DNA of 64,000 nt from Shinella zoogloeoides (lineage in GTDB: Bacteria; Pseudomonadota; Alphaproteobacteria; Rhizobiales; Rhizobiaceae), in assembly GCF_020883495.1 (NCBI RefSeq), contig NZ_CP086610.1, forward strand, positions 3,117,001 through 3,181,000, given 5' to 3'. The notes below the pieces were generated by a model, which saw only the letters and a program-made list of their open reading frames with translations, did not search any database and was not told where the DNA came from. Shown in pieces: positions 53,716 to 62,627 of the stretch. How positions within the stretch are numbered: position 1 is the stretch's first letter; every line of letters begins with the position of its first letter. The position numbers and the translations under genes were made by a program.

Positions 53716-54516
53716 CTAGAGAAAATCAGACACCCCCCCCATGGGGTACGCATCAAGAAGACTCCCGTCTGTTAAGTTCACTATCTTAATATGATTTTCT
53801 TTAGCCAATTTTGCTATAAGGTAATGAATCTCCGTAGTAATGTGATAGTATTTAAGGTAAAATGCCAAATTGTAGGTCGGCAAGCTTTGATCGTCCAATG
53901 CATCGCTGTAGCAATGATTATTCATACGAGAGCAGAATAGATTATAGTCGCACCCCAAAAGATATATTTCTCTAAACCCCATATACATAGCAGAAATTAT
54001 AGAATAACTAACAACATTCATGACAGAAGATACATTACTAGATAAATCATATCTAACAACACTTTCTGGATAATTTTTAGAATAAACGAACACGCAATCT
54101 AAATCGTCTCGGATGCAATCCCTGGCTCTAATGTCAGTTATAAAAACAGGAGGACTAGATATATATTTATTAATAATCTCACTAAATTCATTAATTTCTT
54201 TTATCCAGTATTGGTTGTCAAATAATGAGTAATAACTAGGCCTTAAATGATCTAGAATATCGGATTTATACATAGAATTCACCCCAAAAACACACTCTGA
54301 GCTTAAAAATGCAAGGTGCTCAGCCGGAATTTTTTTAAGAGAGGGGCCAGTGCCAATAATAAAGCAACGCTCTCCTTTGTGTAAATTTTTGTATTTTTTA
54401 TTCCTACCTAGACTGGCGTGAAGGTCACGATTCATCCAGAAGACAGCATCACTTGCGACATTAAAAGCGCGATAAAGCACCCTGTTAATCTTTTCGTGCA
54501 ACTCAAAATACGACAT
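53716..54516 (-). CDS. DUF115/MptE-like protein, possible Maf-type glycosylation factor
   Basis: This 266-residue protein contains GERCFIIGTGPSLKKIPAEHLAFLSSECVFGVNSMYKS, the nucleotide-binding-like motif of the DUF115/MptE-like family (PF01973), and later MGFREIYLLGCDYNL. Related Maf proteins glycosylate flagellin with pseudaminic or legionaminic acid in Campylobacter and Helicobacter; others are found inside O-antigen loci. Here it lies next to a pse operon, which fits use of CMP-Pse, but that is inference. The gene is strikingly AT-rich compared with its surroundings. A run of eight Gs precedes its last residues (PMGGVSDFL). It follows the acyltransferase gene by eight bases. Confidence 0.7.
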   Translation of the reverse strand: MSYFELHEKINRVLYRAFNVASDAVFWMNRDLHASLGRNKKYKNLHKGERCFIIGTGPSLKKIPAEHLAFLSSECVFGVNSMYKSDILDHLRPSYYSLFDNQYWIKEINEFSEIINKYISSPPVFITDIRARDCIRDDLDCVFVYSKNYPESVVRYDLSSNVSSVMNVVSYSIISAMYMGFREIYLLGCDYNLFCSRMNNHCYSDALDDQSLPTYNLAFYLKYYHITTEIHYLIAKLAKENHIKIVNLTDGSLLDAYPMGGVSDFL

Positions 54517-54524
54517 TATAACCT

Positions 54525-55190
54525 CTAAGAGCTGTTACGAGTGGCGCTAGGTAAATCTGCAATATTCTCTAGAGATGGATTTGAAATTGTAAATAAATGC
54601 ATCGCTGAGCGGATTTCGCTCTCCGATGCATTCCACCAAGCCCCCTGGAGCAGGGCAGCCACAACTTCTTCCGGGAATCTGAGCTTAATATGCCTTGCAG
54701 GAACGCCACCTACAACAGAATAGGGAGGAACGTCTCGAGTCACAACTGCTCCCGCGCCGACAATCGCCCCGCTACCTATCTGAACACCCTCAAGGATCAT
54801 GCAGTTGGCACCGATCCATACATCATGTCCGATTTTAACTCTACGCTCGACATAACTGGCGGACTCAGTCTCCACCCAACTGAATCCCGTACCGTTATAC
54901 TTTTCCACGAAAATTGGAGAGGTCGATACAAGCTCCGCCATGTGGGATGGAAGCCCAATAAAACAATCCCAGCTTATGGAACAGAATGACCCAATATCGG
55001 CATTACATACGCGAGTTCGCGGACCAACATAACTATACCTACCTATTTTGCTATTATTAATCCTAACAAACCGATTTAATTTGGCTTTTGGATCCACAAA
55101 AGACTTATTATCCGCCATCGACAACAATGGATCAATAAAGCCTTTCACCGCCCGTAAGAATCGAGTTCGAAGCATTGAGAAAATCGCCAT
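54525..55190 (-). CDS. Left-handed beta-helix acyltransferase
   Basis: This ~221-residue protein has hexapeptide repeats ([31 protein letters not shown] and [49 protein letters not shown]), a loop with a candidate catalytic His (LPSHMAEL), and a C-terminal helix. It fits the xenobiotic acyltransferase/CatB-like group (PF00132 repeats), often used to O- or N-acetylate sugars in polysaccharide loci. The substrate may be a sugar of the repeat unit. Start M at 55190 has GGTGGA upstream; two further in-frame ATGs exist at 55205 and 55229. AT-rich like the next gene. Confidence 0.85.
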   Translation of the reverse strand: MAIFSMLRTRFLRAVKGFIDPLLSMADNKSFVDPKAKLNRFVRINNSKIGRYSYVGPRTRVCNADIGSFCSISWDCFIGLPSHMAELVSTSPIFVEKYNGTGFSWVETESASYVERRVKIGHDVWIGANCMILEGVQIGSGAIVGAGAVVTRDVPPYSVVGGVPARHIKLRFPEEVVAALLQGAWWNASESEIRSAMHLFTISNPSLENIADLPSATRNSS

Positions 55191-55325
55191 ATTCCACCCA
55201 AGCATGATAATTTTTATGTAAAAAAACACACCACGATAGACAGAGAGACTCGATACTTATGATAGTTAAATTCAAGAATTAACCATACCAAAAAATACAA
55301 TATAAATAATATTTACATAAAAACA

Positions 55326-56375
55326 TCAAGAAAAATATGTAAAATTTGTTGGAGTCCCACTCAAGGCATCCTTTATTAGTCTTCTCCCAAGAATAATACT
55401 TAGGTGCTTCGGCGCAAGCCCGTATCCTGGCCGCACACTCCGCACGGCATCGGCAGTGATGATCTCGCCGGCCTTCAAATCCTTCACGAAATAGAGCGAA
55501 CGACGAAACTGTATGTTACCCTGCTCGCTTGATTTACGACCGTAATCGATACGGCCAAGCGCGTCCCATGCGGTCTTCGCACCGATGCAGAGCGCGGCCA
55601 TGTCCGCCGGCTCCAGCGAAAAGCTGTCGTCGGGTCCACCACCGTTGCGGTCGAGCGTGAAATGCTTTTCGATGATGGAGGCGCCGAGCGCAACGCCAGC
55701 GATAGCCGTGGTATTGTCGAGTGTATGATCGGACAGGCCGGTGACAAGGCCGAAACGATCCATCATGTCGGGAATGGTGCGCAGATTGTAATCGGCGGCC
55801 GGCGCGGGATAGCCGGAGACGCAGTGCAGTAATGCCAGTTCGCGGCAGCCGCCATCGCGGGCCGCGGCGACCGCCTCCGCGATTTCCTCCTCGTCGGCCA
55901 TGCCGGTGGAGATGATCATCGGCTTGCCGGTCGCGGCCGCATAGCGGATGAGCGGCAGGTCCACCGCCTCGAACGAAGCGATCTTGTAGGCTGGCGCGCC
56001 AAGATCCTCGAGCAGATCGATGGCCGTCGTATCGAAAGGCGAGGAGAAAATGGTAATACCGAGCCTGCGCGCATAGTCGAACAGCGGCTTGTGCCACTCC
56101 CACGGCATATGGGCTTCCTCGTAGAGCTCATAGAGCGTACGCCCGTCCCACAGCCCCCCTTTAATTTTGAATTCCTCCCGATCGCTGTCAAGCGTTATGG
56201 TATCGGGGCGGTAGGTCTGCAGCTTGACCGCGTCGGCACCCGCCTTCTGCGCCTCCTCGATGATGCGCAAGGCGATATCCAGATAACCGTTGTGATTGGC
56301 CGACAGCTCGGCAATCACATAGGGAGGATAGCTTGGGCCGATAGCGCGACCGGCGATCTTCAGCTCTGGAATCAT
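55326..56375 (-). CDS. pseI: Pseudaminic acid synthase
   Basis: This 349-residue NeuB-family enzyme condenses 2,4-diacetamido-2,4,6-trideoxy-L-altrose with phosphoenolpyruvate to pseudaminic acid. The TIM-barrel domain begins PPYVIAELSANHNGYLDIALRIIEEAQKAGADAVKLQTYRPDTITLD and shows SSPFDTTAIDLLEDL, YKIASFEAVDLPLI, GLSDHTLDNTTAIAGVALGASIIEKHFTLDR. A C-terminal SAF antifreeze-like domain starts near residue 290 (RSLYFVKDLKAGEIIT). The residue pattern fits PseI rather than NeuB. It is the last of the wzx-pseC-F-G-H-I row, one base after pseH. Confidence 0.93.
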   Translation of the reverse strand: MIPELKIAGRAIGPSYPPYVIAELSANHNGYLDIALRIIEEAQKAGADAVKLQTYRPDTITLDSDREEFKIKGGLWDGRTLYELYEEAHMPWEWHKPLFDYARRLGITIFSSPFDTTAIDLLEDLGAPAYKIASFEAVDLPLIRYAAATGKPMIISTGMADEEEIAEAVAAARDGGCRELALLHCVSGYPAPAADYNLRTIPDMMDRFGLVTGLSDHTLDNTTAIAGVALGASIIEKHFTLDRNGGGPDDSFSLEPADMAALCIGAKTAWDALGRIDYGRKSSEQGNIQFRRSLYFVKDLKAGEIITADAVRSVRPGYGLAPKHLSIILGRRLIKDALSGTPTNFTYFS

Positions 56376-56376
56376 G

Positions 56377-56931
56377 TTATCGTTCCTGTTGACTGCAGGC
56401 GAGCACGGCTTGCATCGCCCCGCGCCTGTGTGCCCATTCTTGGGAGAGAATCCCCAGCCGAACGATGTCCACAAAGGCACCGTCTCGCAAGTGCTGGCCG
56501 CGAAATGTCCCTTCGATACGAAATCCGAACTTCCGATGCAATCCTATCACCGGCATGTTAAAGGCCAGCACCTCACAATACAGCTTATGCAAACGCATGT
56601 TGCTGAAAACCTCGTCCAACGCAAGGAACTCCATACGCGAACCCGTTCCACGCGGTGCGTCGGGGGATGCATAGAACGCCCAGGAACAATTGGAATTGAC
56701 TCGATCAACCATCGTAAAGCCGACAATACCTAACGGTATGCTCCAATCCTCGTACATGAAATAGTACTGGTCAGTGCGCTGGCGAGTCCGCTCCCACCAC
56801 GCCATATGCTCCTCAGCCGATATTTCGTGCCGCGTATACATATTGGCGCGAACGGTGGGCGCATTTCGCCATGACAACATAAGGTCAAGTTCATTGTCGG
56901 CGATCGGACGGAGTCGGCCGGAAATACTCAT
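56377..56931 (-). CDS. pseH: UDP-4-amino-sugar N-acetyltransferase PseH
   Basis: This 184-residue GNAT-fold protein acetylates the 4-amino group of the PseC product using acetyl-CoA. It shows LRPIADNELDLMLSWRN at the start, the SWAFYASPDAPRGTGSRMEFLALDEVF stretch that includes the CoA-binding beta-bulge region, and KLYCEVLAFNMPVIGLHRKFGFRIEGTFRGQH near the C-terminus. Within a pse operon this is PseH. It overlaps neither neighbour but is spaced by one base on each side, so it is tightly co-transcribed. Confidence 0.92.
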   Translation of the reverse strand: MSISGRLRPIADNELDLMLSWRNAPTVRANMYTRHEISAEEHMAWWERTRQRTDQYYFMYEDWSIPLGIVGFTMVDRVNSNCSWAFYASPDAPRGTGSRMEFLALDEVFSNMRLHKLYCEVLAFNMPVIGLHRKFGFRIEGTFRGQHLRDGAFVDIVRLGILSQEWAHRRGAMQAVLACSQQER

Positions 56932-56932
56932 T

Positions 56933-58060
56933 CTATACCCCCAAGGAAATGGTCTCTTGCAACATCCCCTCTATAACGGCCAATACACCAAGACCGTCGC
57001 AGATGCCGCTCGAATATCTTGAAAGTAAGCGCAATTGCTCAAACGCCGGATCTTTCAGCAGTTTGGGTAAAATTTTCTGTAAAGACGGCACGGTAGGAAT
57101 AGCAATAACAGCATTCAACTCTGCGAAAGCCGCTGCGACCTCTTTCTGATTCTCAGCCAAAACCAATTGTATCGTCGGCAGGCCGAGGCAACAGCGCTCC
57201 CAAGAGGTGCTGCCCGCCGCGCCAATGGCAAAATCTGCGTCTGTCATCAGGCGCGCCATATCGTGCACGCCGACCAGCACACGGGTCGGCCGAGGCATCG
57301 CGGCGGCTTTCGCCCTTACCTGCGCCAGAAAGGGTGCATGCGGGCCCATCACCACGGTAATCCGCAGGTCAGGTGGCAACTCGCAGCCGCCCAACGCGTC
57401 GAGGATCGCGCCAGTCGCGTTGTCCTTGTCGACACCGCCCATCGTGATGAGCAGATGCTTGAACTCTGACTGCTCACGCCGTGCCAGGCTTTCGGCGCGC
57501 AGGGCGGCGAACTCGGGACGCAACAGGGCGTAGCGCGGACCGATCAGGGTTTGCGCGTCCGGCGGCAGCAGATCACAGTAGTCTTCAACCCGCCGACCAA
57601 GGCTCTGGTCGAGCAGGAGGTCGCAATCGTGCGGGCGGTCGGCGAGATCGTCGATCACCAGCAGGCGGCGATAGCTCGGGCGCACCGCTTGTTCCCATCG
57701 GCGATCAAGCGCGTAGTGGTCCACGACCATCCAGTCCGTAGATACACCGGCCAGTGCCTCAAGACTGTCTTGCGCATCAGTAGCCCAGTTCGTACCGAGC
57801 CAATGCGCGTGGGGAGGAGCATCGCAATCCATGGCAGCCAGTGCATCGGGGCGAGGCAAGGCAATGGCCTTATACCCGCGGCCGGCAATCAACTCGAGCA
57901 GGTTCCCTTCATGCCGACGACACAGAAACAGGCACTCCGCTCCGTCTTCGCGCAGAGCATCCGCCAACGTCAGGCAACGCATGACGTGGCCGGTGCCGAT
58001 CTCCACCGAGGCGTCGGTACGGAAAGCGATACGCTTGGGTTGGCGGCTATCGTGGGTCAT
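56933..58060 (-). CDS. pseG: UDP-sugar hydrolase PseG
   Basis: This 375-residue GT-B-like hydrolase removes UDP from UDP-2,4-diacetamido-2,4,6-trideoxy-beta-L-altrose. It begins RIAFRTDASVEIGTGHVMRCLTLADAL, where His25 is in the position of the catalytic His of PseG. The C-terminal half has LITMGGVDKDNATGAIL, LVGVHDMARLMTDADFAIGAAGSTSWERCCLGLPTI, the UDP-binding region. Length is near that of Campylobacter PseG with a C-terminal extension. It overlaps pseF by 14 bases. Confidence 0.92.
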   Translation of the reverse strand: MTHDSRQPKRIAFRTDASVEIGTGHVMRCLTLADALREDGAECLFLCRRHEGNLLELIAGRGYKAIALPRPDALAAMDCDAPPHAHWLGTNWATDAQDSLEALAGVSTDWMVVDHYALDRRWEQAVRPSYRRLLVIDDLADRPHDCDLLLDQSLGRRVEDYCDLLPPDAQTLIGPRYALLRPEFAALRAESLARREQSEFKHLLITMGGVDKDNATGAILDALGGCELPPDLRITVVMGPHAPFLAQVRAKAAAMPRPTRVLVGVHDMARLMTDADFAIGAAGSTSWERCCLGLPTIQLVLAENQKEVAAAFAELNAVIAIPTVPSLQKILPKLLKDPAFEQLRLLSRYSSGICDGLGVLAVIEGMLQETISLGV

Positions 58061-58769
58061 TTTGAATCGACGCCTTCACTCCGGTATCCACCGCAGCCTT
58101 GAACATGAGTTCCGCCCGTTTCCAATCCTCGGACGTATCGATATCTTGAACGCGGTGGCGCGGCAGCGGAACCGGCGCACTGGCAGGACCAAACAGTGGC
58201 GTCCCCGTCAACCACGCTTTTGCCTTCCCCCAATAGAATTGCCCAGCGTCGTGCCAGGCTTCTTCCAGATCCTGCGAACGGGTATTGAAATGCTCGGGCT
58301 GTAACATCTCCACACGTCGCTCCGGCGTCAATCGGAGCGCGCGCTGGATTGGAAACGGATAGCTCGTGACGGAAAAGGCATAGTCCGCACCGCTATCGTC
58401 GAGCACATAGAGCCCCCGTCGGATATCAGCGGCCCTGATGAAGGGTGCGGTCGCATAAATGCAGCAGACTTCCTGCGCCGTCGGGCCGTTCTCGTCCTGC
58501 CACCGCACCGCATGAGCGATGACGGGAATGGTCCCGGTATGATCGTCCGACAGTACGGCCGGGCGCACGAACGGCGTCTCCGCCCCATATTCCCGGCCGA
58601 CCTCGGCGATCTCGGCGTCATCGGTGCTGACGATGATGCGTTCGAAGCAACCGCTTTCAATCGCGGCGCGGATTGACCAGGCAATCATTGGGAGTCCCAC
58701 GAACGGCCGGATGTTCTTACGCGGAATACGCTTGGAACCGCCCCGCGCGGGGATGACGGCAAGCCTCAT
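58047..58769 (-). CDS. pseF: Pseudaminic acid cytidylyltransferase
   Basis: This 240-residue enzyme activates pseudaminic acid with CTP to CMP-Pse. The nucleotide-binding start AVIPARGGSKRIPRKNIRPFVGLPMIAWSI is at residues 4-33, typical for CMP-sugar synthetases (PF02348). Further motifs are ERIIVSTDDAEIAEVGREYGAE and CCIYATAPFIRAADI. HRVQDIDTSEDWKRAELMF near the end fits PseF/NeuA. It lies between pseC (4-base overlap) and pseG. Confidence 0.93.
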   Translation of the reverse strand: MRLAVIPARGGSKRIPRKNIRPFVGLPMIAWSIRAAIESGCFERIIVSTDDAEIAEVGREYGAETPFVRPAVLSDDHTGTIPVIAHAVRWQDENGPTAQEVCCIYATAPFIRAADIRRGLYVLDDSGADYAFSVTSYPFPIQRALRLTPERRVEMLQPEHFNTRSQDLEEAWHDAGQFYWGKAKAWLTGTPLFGPASAPVPLPRHRVQDIDTSEDWKRAELMFKAAVDTGVKASIQNDPR

Positions 58770-59926
58770 TGCCCGATCGCCTCCCGCAGCACTTTGACGA
58801 CGAAATCCTGCTCGGCATCGGTCAATGCTGGGTGCATCGGGATGCTGATCGCTTCCCGGTAATATTGCTCCGCGTGTGGGTAATCGCCCTCACGGAAACC
58901 CATTGCCTGATAATGCGGCTGGATATGTACCGGAATATAATGCAGATTGACCATTATATCGCGCGCGCGCAGCGCATCGAACACCTCAAGATGCGTGGCT
59001 TCAATCCGGTCGAGCTGTAGGCGGACCACATAGAGGTGCCAGGCCGAATGGCTATCTGGATGCTGCCACGGCAGGGTCAGTGGCAGATCAGTCATCAGGC
59101 TTTCATATCGCGCCGCAATCTCGTGGCGGCGCAAGACATATTCGGCCAAGCGGGTCGCTTGGCTAACACCGAGGGCGGCCTGTATGTCCGTCATGCGGTA
59201 ATTGTAGCCGAGCGCGACCTGCTGATAGTACCACGGCCCATCCATACCCTTGGTCATCAGCGCTGGGTCACGGGTGATACCATGACTACGTAACAAGCCG
59301 AGGCGTGTCGCCAGCCCATCGTCATTGGTCAGAGCCATGCCGCCTTCAGCAGTGGTAATGATTTTAACAGGGTGGAAGCTGAAAACCGTGATGTCGCTGT
59401 AGCGGCCATTGCCGATCGGCTCGCCCTTGTAACGGCCGCCGATAGCATGCGAGGCATCCTCTATGATGCGGAAGTTATATTTCAGGCCAAGCGTATGGAT
59501 TGCCGCCATATCGCAGGGCTGACCGCTAAAATGCACCGGCACAACGATCTTGGGCAGACGGCCGACCCTCTCAGCCTCCATGAGTTTGCGCTCCAGCGCC
59601 TGCGGGCAGAGGTTGTAGGTGCGGGGGTCGATGTCGACGAAATCGACCTGTGCGCCGCAATAGAGAGCGCAGTTGGCAGAGGCGACGAAGGTGTTGGGCG
59701 TCGTCCACAGCCAGTCGCCGGGACCGAGATCGAGCGCCAAGCAGGCGATGTGCAGCGCCGATGTGGCGCTGTTGACGGCGACCGCATGGCGGGCGCCGAC
59801 ATGCGCGAGCACCGCTTGCTCGAATGCCGGGATATTGGGACCTTGGGTCAAATTTGTGGATTTAAGCACACCGATGACGGCGTCAATATCGTCCTGCGTG
59901 ATATCCTGTTGCCCATAGCGAATCAT
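58766..59926 (-). CDS. pseC: UDP-4-amino-4,6-dideoxy-AltNAc aminotransferase PseC
   Basis: This 386-residue PLP enzyme of the DegT/DnrJ/EryC1 family puts an amino group on C4 of UDP-2-acetamido-2,6-dideoxy-beta-L-arabino-hexos-4-ulose. The PLP-binding lysine is Lys188 in VFSFHPVKIITTAEGG. The N-terminal QDITQDDIDAVIGVLKSTNLTQGPNIPAFEQAV and VNSATSALHIACLALDLGPGD, and IIEDASHAIGGRY, are standard for PseC. Its substrate is the product of PseB or FnlA; only fnlA is present in this window. Start follows wzx by 21 bases. Confidence 0.94.
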   Translation of the reverse strand: MIRYGQQDITQDDIDAVIGVLKSTNLTQGPNIPAFEQAVLAHVGARHAVAVNSATSALHIACLALDLGPGDWLWTTPNTFVASANCALYCGAQVDFVDIDPRTYNLCPQALERKLMEAERVGRLPKIVVPVHFSGQPCDMAAIHTLGLKYNFRIIEDASHAIGGRYKGEPIGNGRYSDITVFSFHPVKIITTAEGGMALTNDDGLATRLGLLRSHGITRDPALMTKGMDGPWYYQQVALGYNYRMTDIQAALGVSQATRLAEYVLRRHEIAARYESLMTDLPLTLPWQHPDSHSAWHLYVVRLQLDRIEATHLEVFDALRARDIMVNLHYIPVHIQPHYQAMGFREGDYPHAEQYYREAISIPMHPALTDAEQDFVVKVLREAIGQ

Positions 59927-59947
59927 GTTGGTTGAACCGTTCCGATG

Positions 59948-61201
59948 TTAAGAGGACGTAGCCATGCCGGTATTACGACCGAGCCGCCAGCAAGCGACGG
60001 TCTTCCAGACAAGGATCAGAATGAAGGATGCGCCCAAGCCGATCGGCACCGCCAGAAGGGGTTGAAACATGCCCACCAGCCATGTCGATAACCCGAACAC
60101 CGGCAGAGTCACCAAATGGCTTGCGATAATCGACCTATCCTTCCCGTAGGCATAAAGCACATAATGCGGCACCATGCCGAGGGCGTTGATTGTCATTGCC
60201 ATCAATATCCAAGGGTACAGCCGAATCGCATTCTTGTAGACCGGGTCACCAATCCAATCCAATAGGAAGGGTAGCACCAACCAACTGACAAAGGCGAAGG
60301 CTACACACAATGCCAGGGTCTGCAGCAGTATCTGCCACATGCGCTTGCGGGCCAGGGCATGTTCACCGTCATGAGCCAGCCGGATAAGTTCTGGACAAGC
60401 ATAAGCGAACACACCCGCGTCAAGAAATACTAACAAGGTGCCGGCTATACCCAGGAACAGCACATAGGCCCCAACCATCTGTATACCACCAAGCGCTTCC
60501 AACCAGTATCGGTCGACGGTTTGGATGCCCCTCAGAGCCAAGGTTGCGCCGAGAAAAGCCGCGCTTAAGACGACGCCTTTCCTGATCCACCCCCAGTCGA
60601 TTGGAAGACGCCAGCCGCCCATCCGCAACTTCCTCAATTTCACAATGCCTAGCGCGGCGGTAACCACCCCGGAGAATGCCCACAGCGCCATAACAGCATT
60701 GAGATTCCTGCTCTCCGCGCACCAAGCCATCAGGGCGACAATTACGAGCCCCCAACTCCCCTGACGCATAAATAGGAGTAGGCTAGCGGAAATCTGTTGC
60801 GATAACGCAATGAGCAGACGGTATATTTCCTGATTGAAATATTCGAGTAGCAGAAGCGGGGCGAACCACCAGATCAGATAAATGGGCCAGCCGACATACC
60901 GAAGCAGAAGGATCGCGAGAGGTAGCAGCAGTACGTAAAGTACCGCCGATAACGCTGCTTGCCCCTTGAGCATCTGACCTCTCCGGCCTTCGGAAGTCCG
61001 TATAATCTCGCGCGTGGTATAAATATAGAAATCCAACCCAACAAAATACATTCCATAGGAAACCGTGGCAGAAAAAATACCGTAGTAGCCAATTGAAGAA
61101 GGATCTATGTATTTTGCCAAAAAAAATATAAATAAAAACCGTATGCAAAGCGTCATACTCCGCAATACAATGTTGACAATTCTCTCAGCACTGAAAAGCA
61201 A
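59948..61201 (-). CDS. wzx: Wzx-type polysaccharide flippase
   Basis: This 417-residue protein has 12 or so membrane helices and the layout of the MOP-superfamily Polysacc_synt family (PF01943). It lacks long soluble domains. Segments such as FFLAKYIDPSSIGYYGIFSATVSYGMYFVGLDFY and AFLGATLALRGIQTVDRYWLEALGG resemble the substrate-cavity helices of Wzx proteins. It should flip the undecaprenyl-linked repeat unit across the inner membrane. It is the first gene of the operon with pseC-F-G-H-I. Confidence 0.85.
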   Translation of the reverse strand: MLFSAERIVNIVLRSMTLCIRFLFIFFLAKYIDPSSIGYYGIFSATVSYGMYFVGLDFYIYTTREIIRTSEGRRGQMLKGQAALSAVLYVLLLPLAILLLRYVGWPIYLIWWFAPLLLLEYFNQEIYRLLIALSQQISASLLLFMRQGSWGLVIVALMAWCAESRNLNAVMALWAFSGVVTAALGIVKLRKLRMGGWRLPIDWGWIRKGVVLSAAFLGATLALRGIQTVDRYWLEALGGIQMVGAYVLFLGIAGTLLVFLDAGVFAYACPELIRLAHDGEHALARKRMWQILLQTLALCVAFAFVSWLVLPFLLDWIGDPVYKNAIRLYPWILMAMTINALGMVPHYVLYAYGKDRSIIASHLVTLPVFGLSTWLVGMFQPLLAVPIGLGASFILILVWKTVACWRLGRNTGMATSS

Positions 61202-61438
61202 AGAACTCCCCTATAGAACCATTATAAATGCTCTTTGCGCTTCGCCTTCTAGATTTTCCGGTAACTTTGCAACAACTCTAGCGACGTGGTATCGCTTCTG
61301 CATCAGATCCATACGGCAGCTTCGGTGCAATCCGGGTCATCTAACCGCCACCGAGGGATCACCGTCGATTTTGCCGAGGGGTTATGGCCTTTAAGGGCTT
61401 GATGATCAAGTGGGCACCATGGATTGCAAATTTGGTTC

Positions 61439-62627
61439 TGACATGCTCCCCTGAAATATCCTCGCTTTAAGATTAGGCTGTTCTCTGGAGATGCAGACAG
61501 AAAATGAAGCGATGCCGTTTCATTGACGAACAGATCATCGGCATTTTGAAGGAGCACCAGGCTGGGTTGTCGGCTGTTGAAATGTGCCGCAAATATGGTG
61601 ACAGCGACGCGACCTTCTACAAGTGACGCTCGACGTATGGCGGAATGGACGTGCCGGAGACCAAGCGCCTGAAGGCTTTAGAGGACAAGAATGCCAAGTT
61701 GAAGCGCCTTCTCGCCGAAGCGGCGTTCGATGTATCAACGCTGAAGTAAATGCTCGGAAAAAACTTCTGAAGCCCGGCTCAAGGAGGAACGCCGTGAACT
61801 GGCTATGAGCGAGAAAGGTTATTCCCAGCTCCGCGCTTGCGGTCTGGTCGACATAGACCCGCGTGTCTTCCGCTATCGGTCGACGCGGGGCGATGACGCC
61901 GCGCCCCGCACGAGGCTAAAGGAACTGGCCAGCCAAAGGCGTCGCTTCGGCTATCGTAGCCTGCATGTCGCTCAAGCGGCAAGGTATCAAGGTCAACTGG
62001 AAGAAGCTGTATAGGCTTTACAAGGAGGAGAGCGGCTGACCGTGCGCAAGCGCGGCGGTCGCAAAAGAGCGCTGGGAACGCGAGCATCGATGGCAATCCC
62101 GCAGGAACCTAACCTGCGCTGGAGCCTGCACTTCGTCTCCGATGCTCTGGTCGACGGCAGGCGCTTCCGCATTCTCTGTGTCCTCGACTACTTCAGCCGA
62201 GAGTGTCTTGCTAGCGTGGTCGACACTCGCTGTACGGCGAACGTGTCGGTCGTGAACTGAACGGGATCGCCCTCAGAACGGGCTATCCCTGCATGATCGT
62301 CTCGGACAACGGAGCCGAACTGGCGTCGAACGCCACCCTAAAATGACAGCAGGATCATGCTGTCGCGTGGCATTACATCGCGCTGGCCAAGCCATTGCAA
62401 ACGGCTTCGTGAAGAGCTTCAGTGGACGCATGCCTTAACGGGCACCTATTCACCAGCTACCGCCATGCCAGGGAGATTATCGAATGCTGGAGAAACGACT
62501 ATAACTTGGACCGCCCGCACACGAGCCCCAACGGCTTGCCCCTCATGAGTTTACAGCCCGGTCCAAACAGGATCAGAACATAGACAGAGCTAACTTGTAA
62601 ACGCGGACGATCAGGGGGAGCACGTCA
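61439..62627 (+). mobile_element. Decayed IS3-family element
   Basis: The left end TGACATGCTCCCCTGA and inward right end TGACGTGCTCCCCCTGA form inverted repeats of the IS407-like kind. Inside are scrambled remains of orfA and orfB. No target duplication is visible. Confidence 0.75.
61504..62583 (+). pseudogene. IS3-family transposase OrfA/OrfB remains
   Basis: OrfA begins MKRCRFIDEQIIGILKEHQAGLSAVEMCRKYGDSDATFYK, then a stop, then STYGGMDVPETKRLKALEDKNAKLKRLLAE and another stop. OrfB pieces follow in different frames: RLKELASQRRRFGYRSLHV; RALGTRASMAIPQEPNLRWSLHFVSDALVDGRRFRILCVLDYFSRECLASVVDTR; CMIVSDNGAELASNA; and SSPATAMPGRLSNAG-type shadows near the end. Several frameshifts and stops show it is dead. 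It marks the right side of the polysaccharide locus. Confidence 0.85.
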
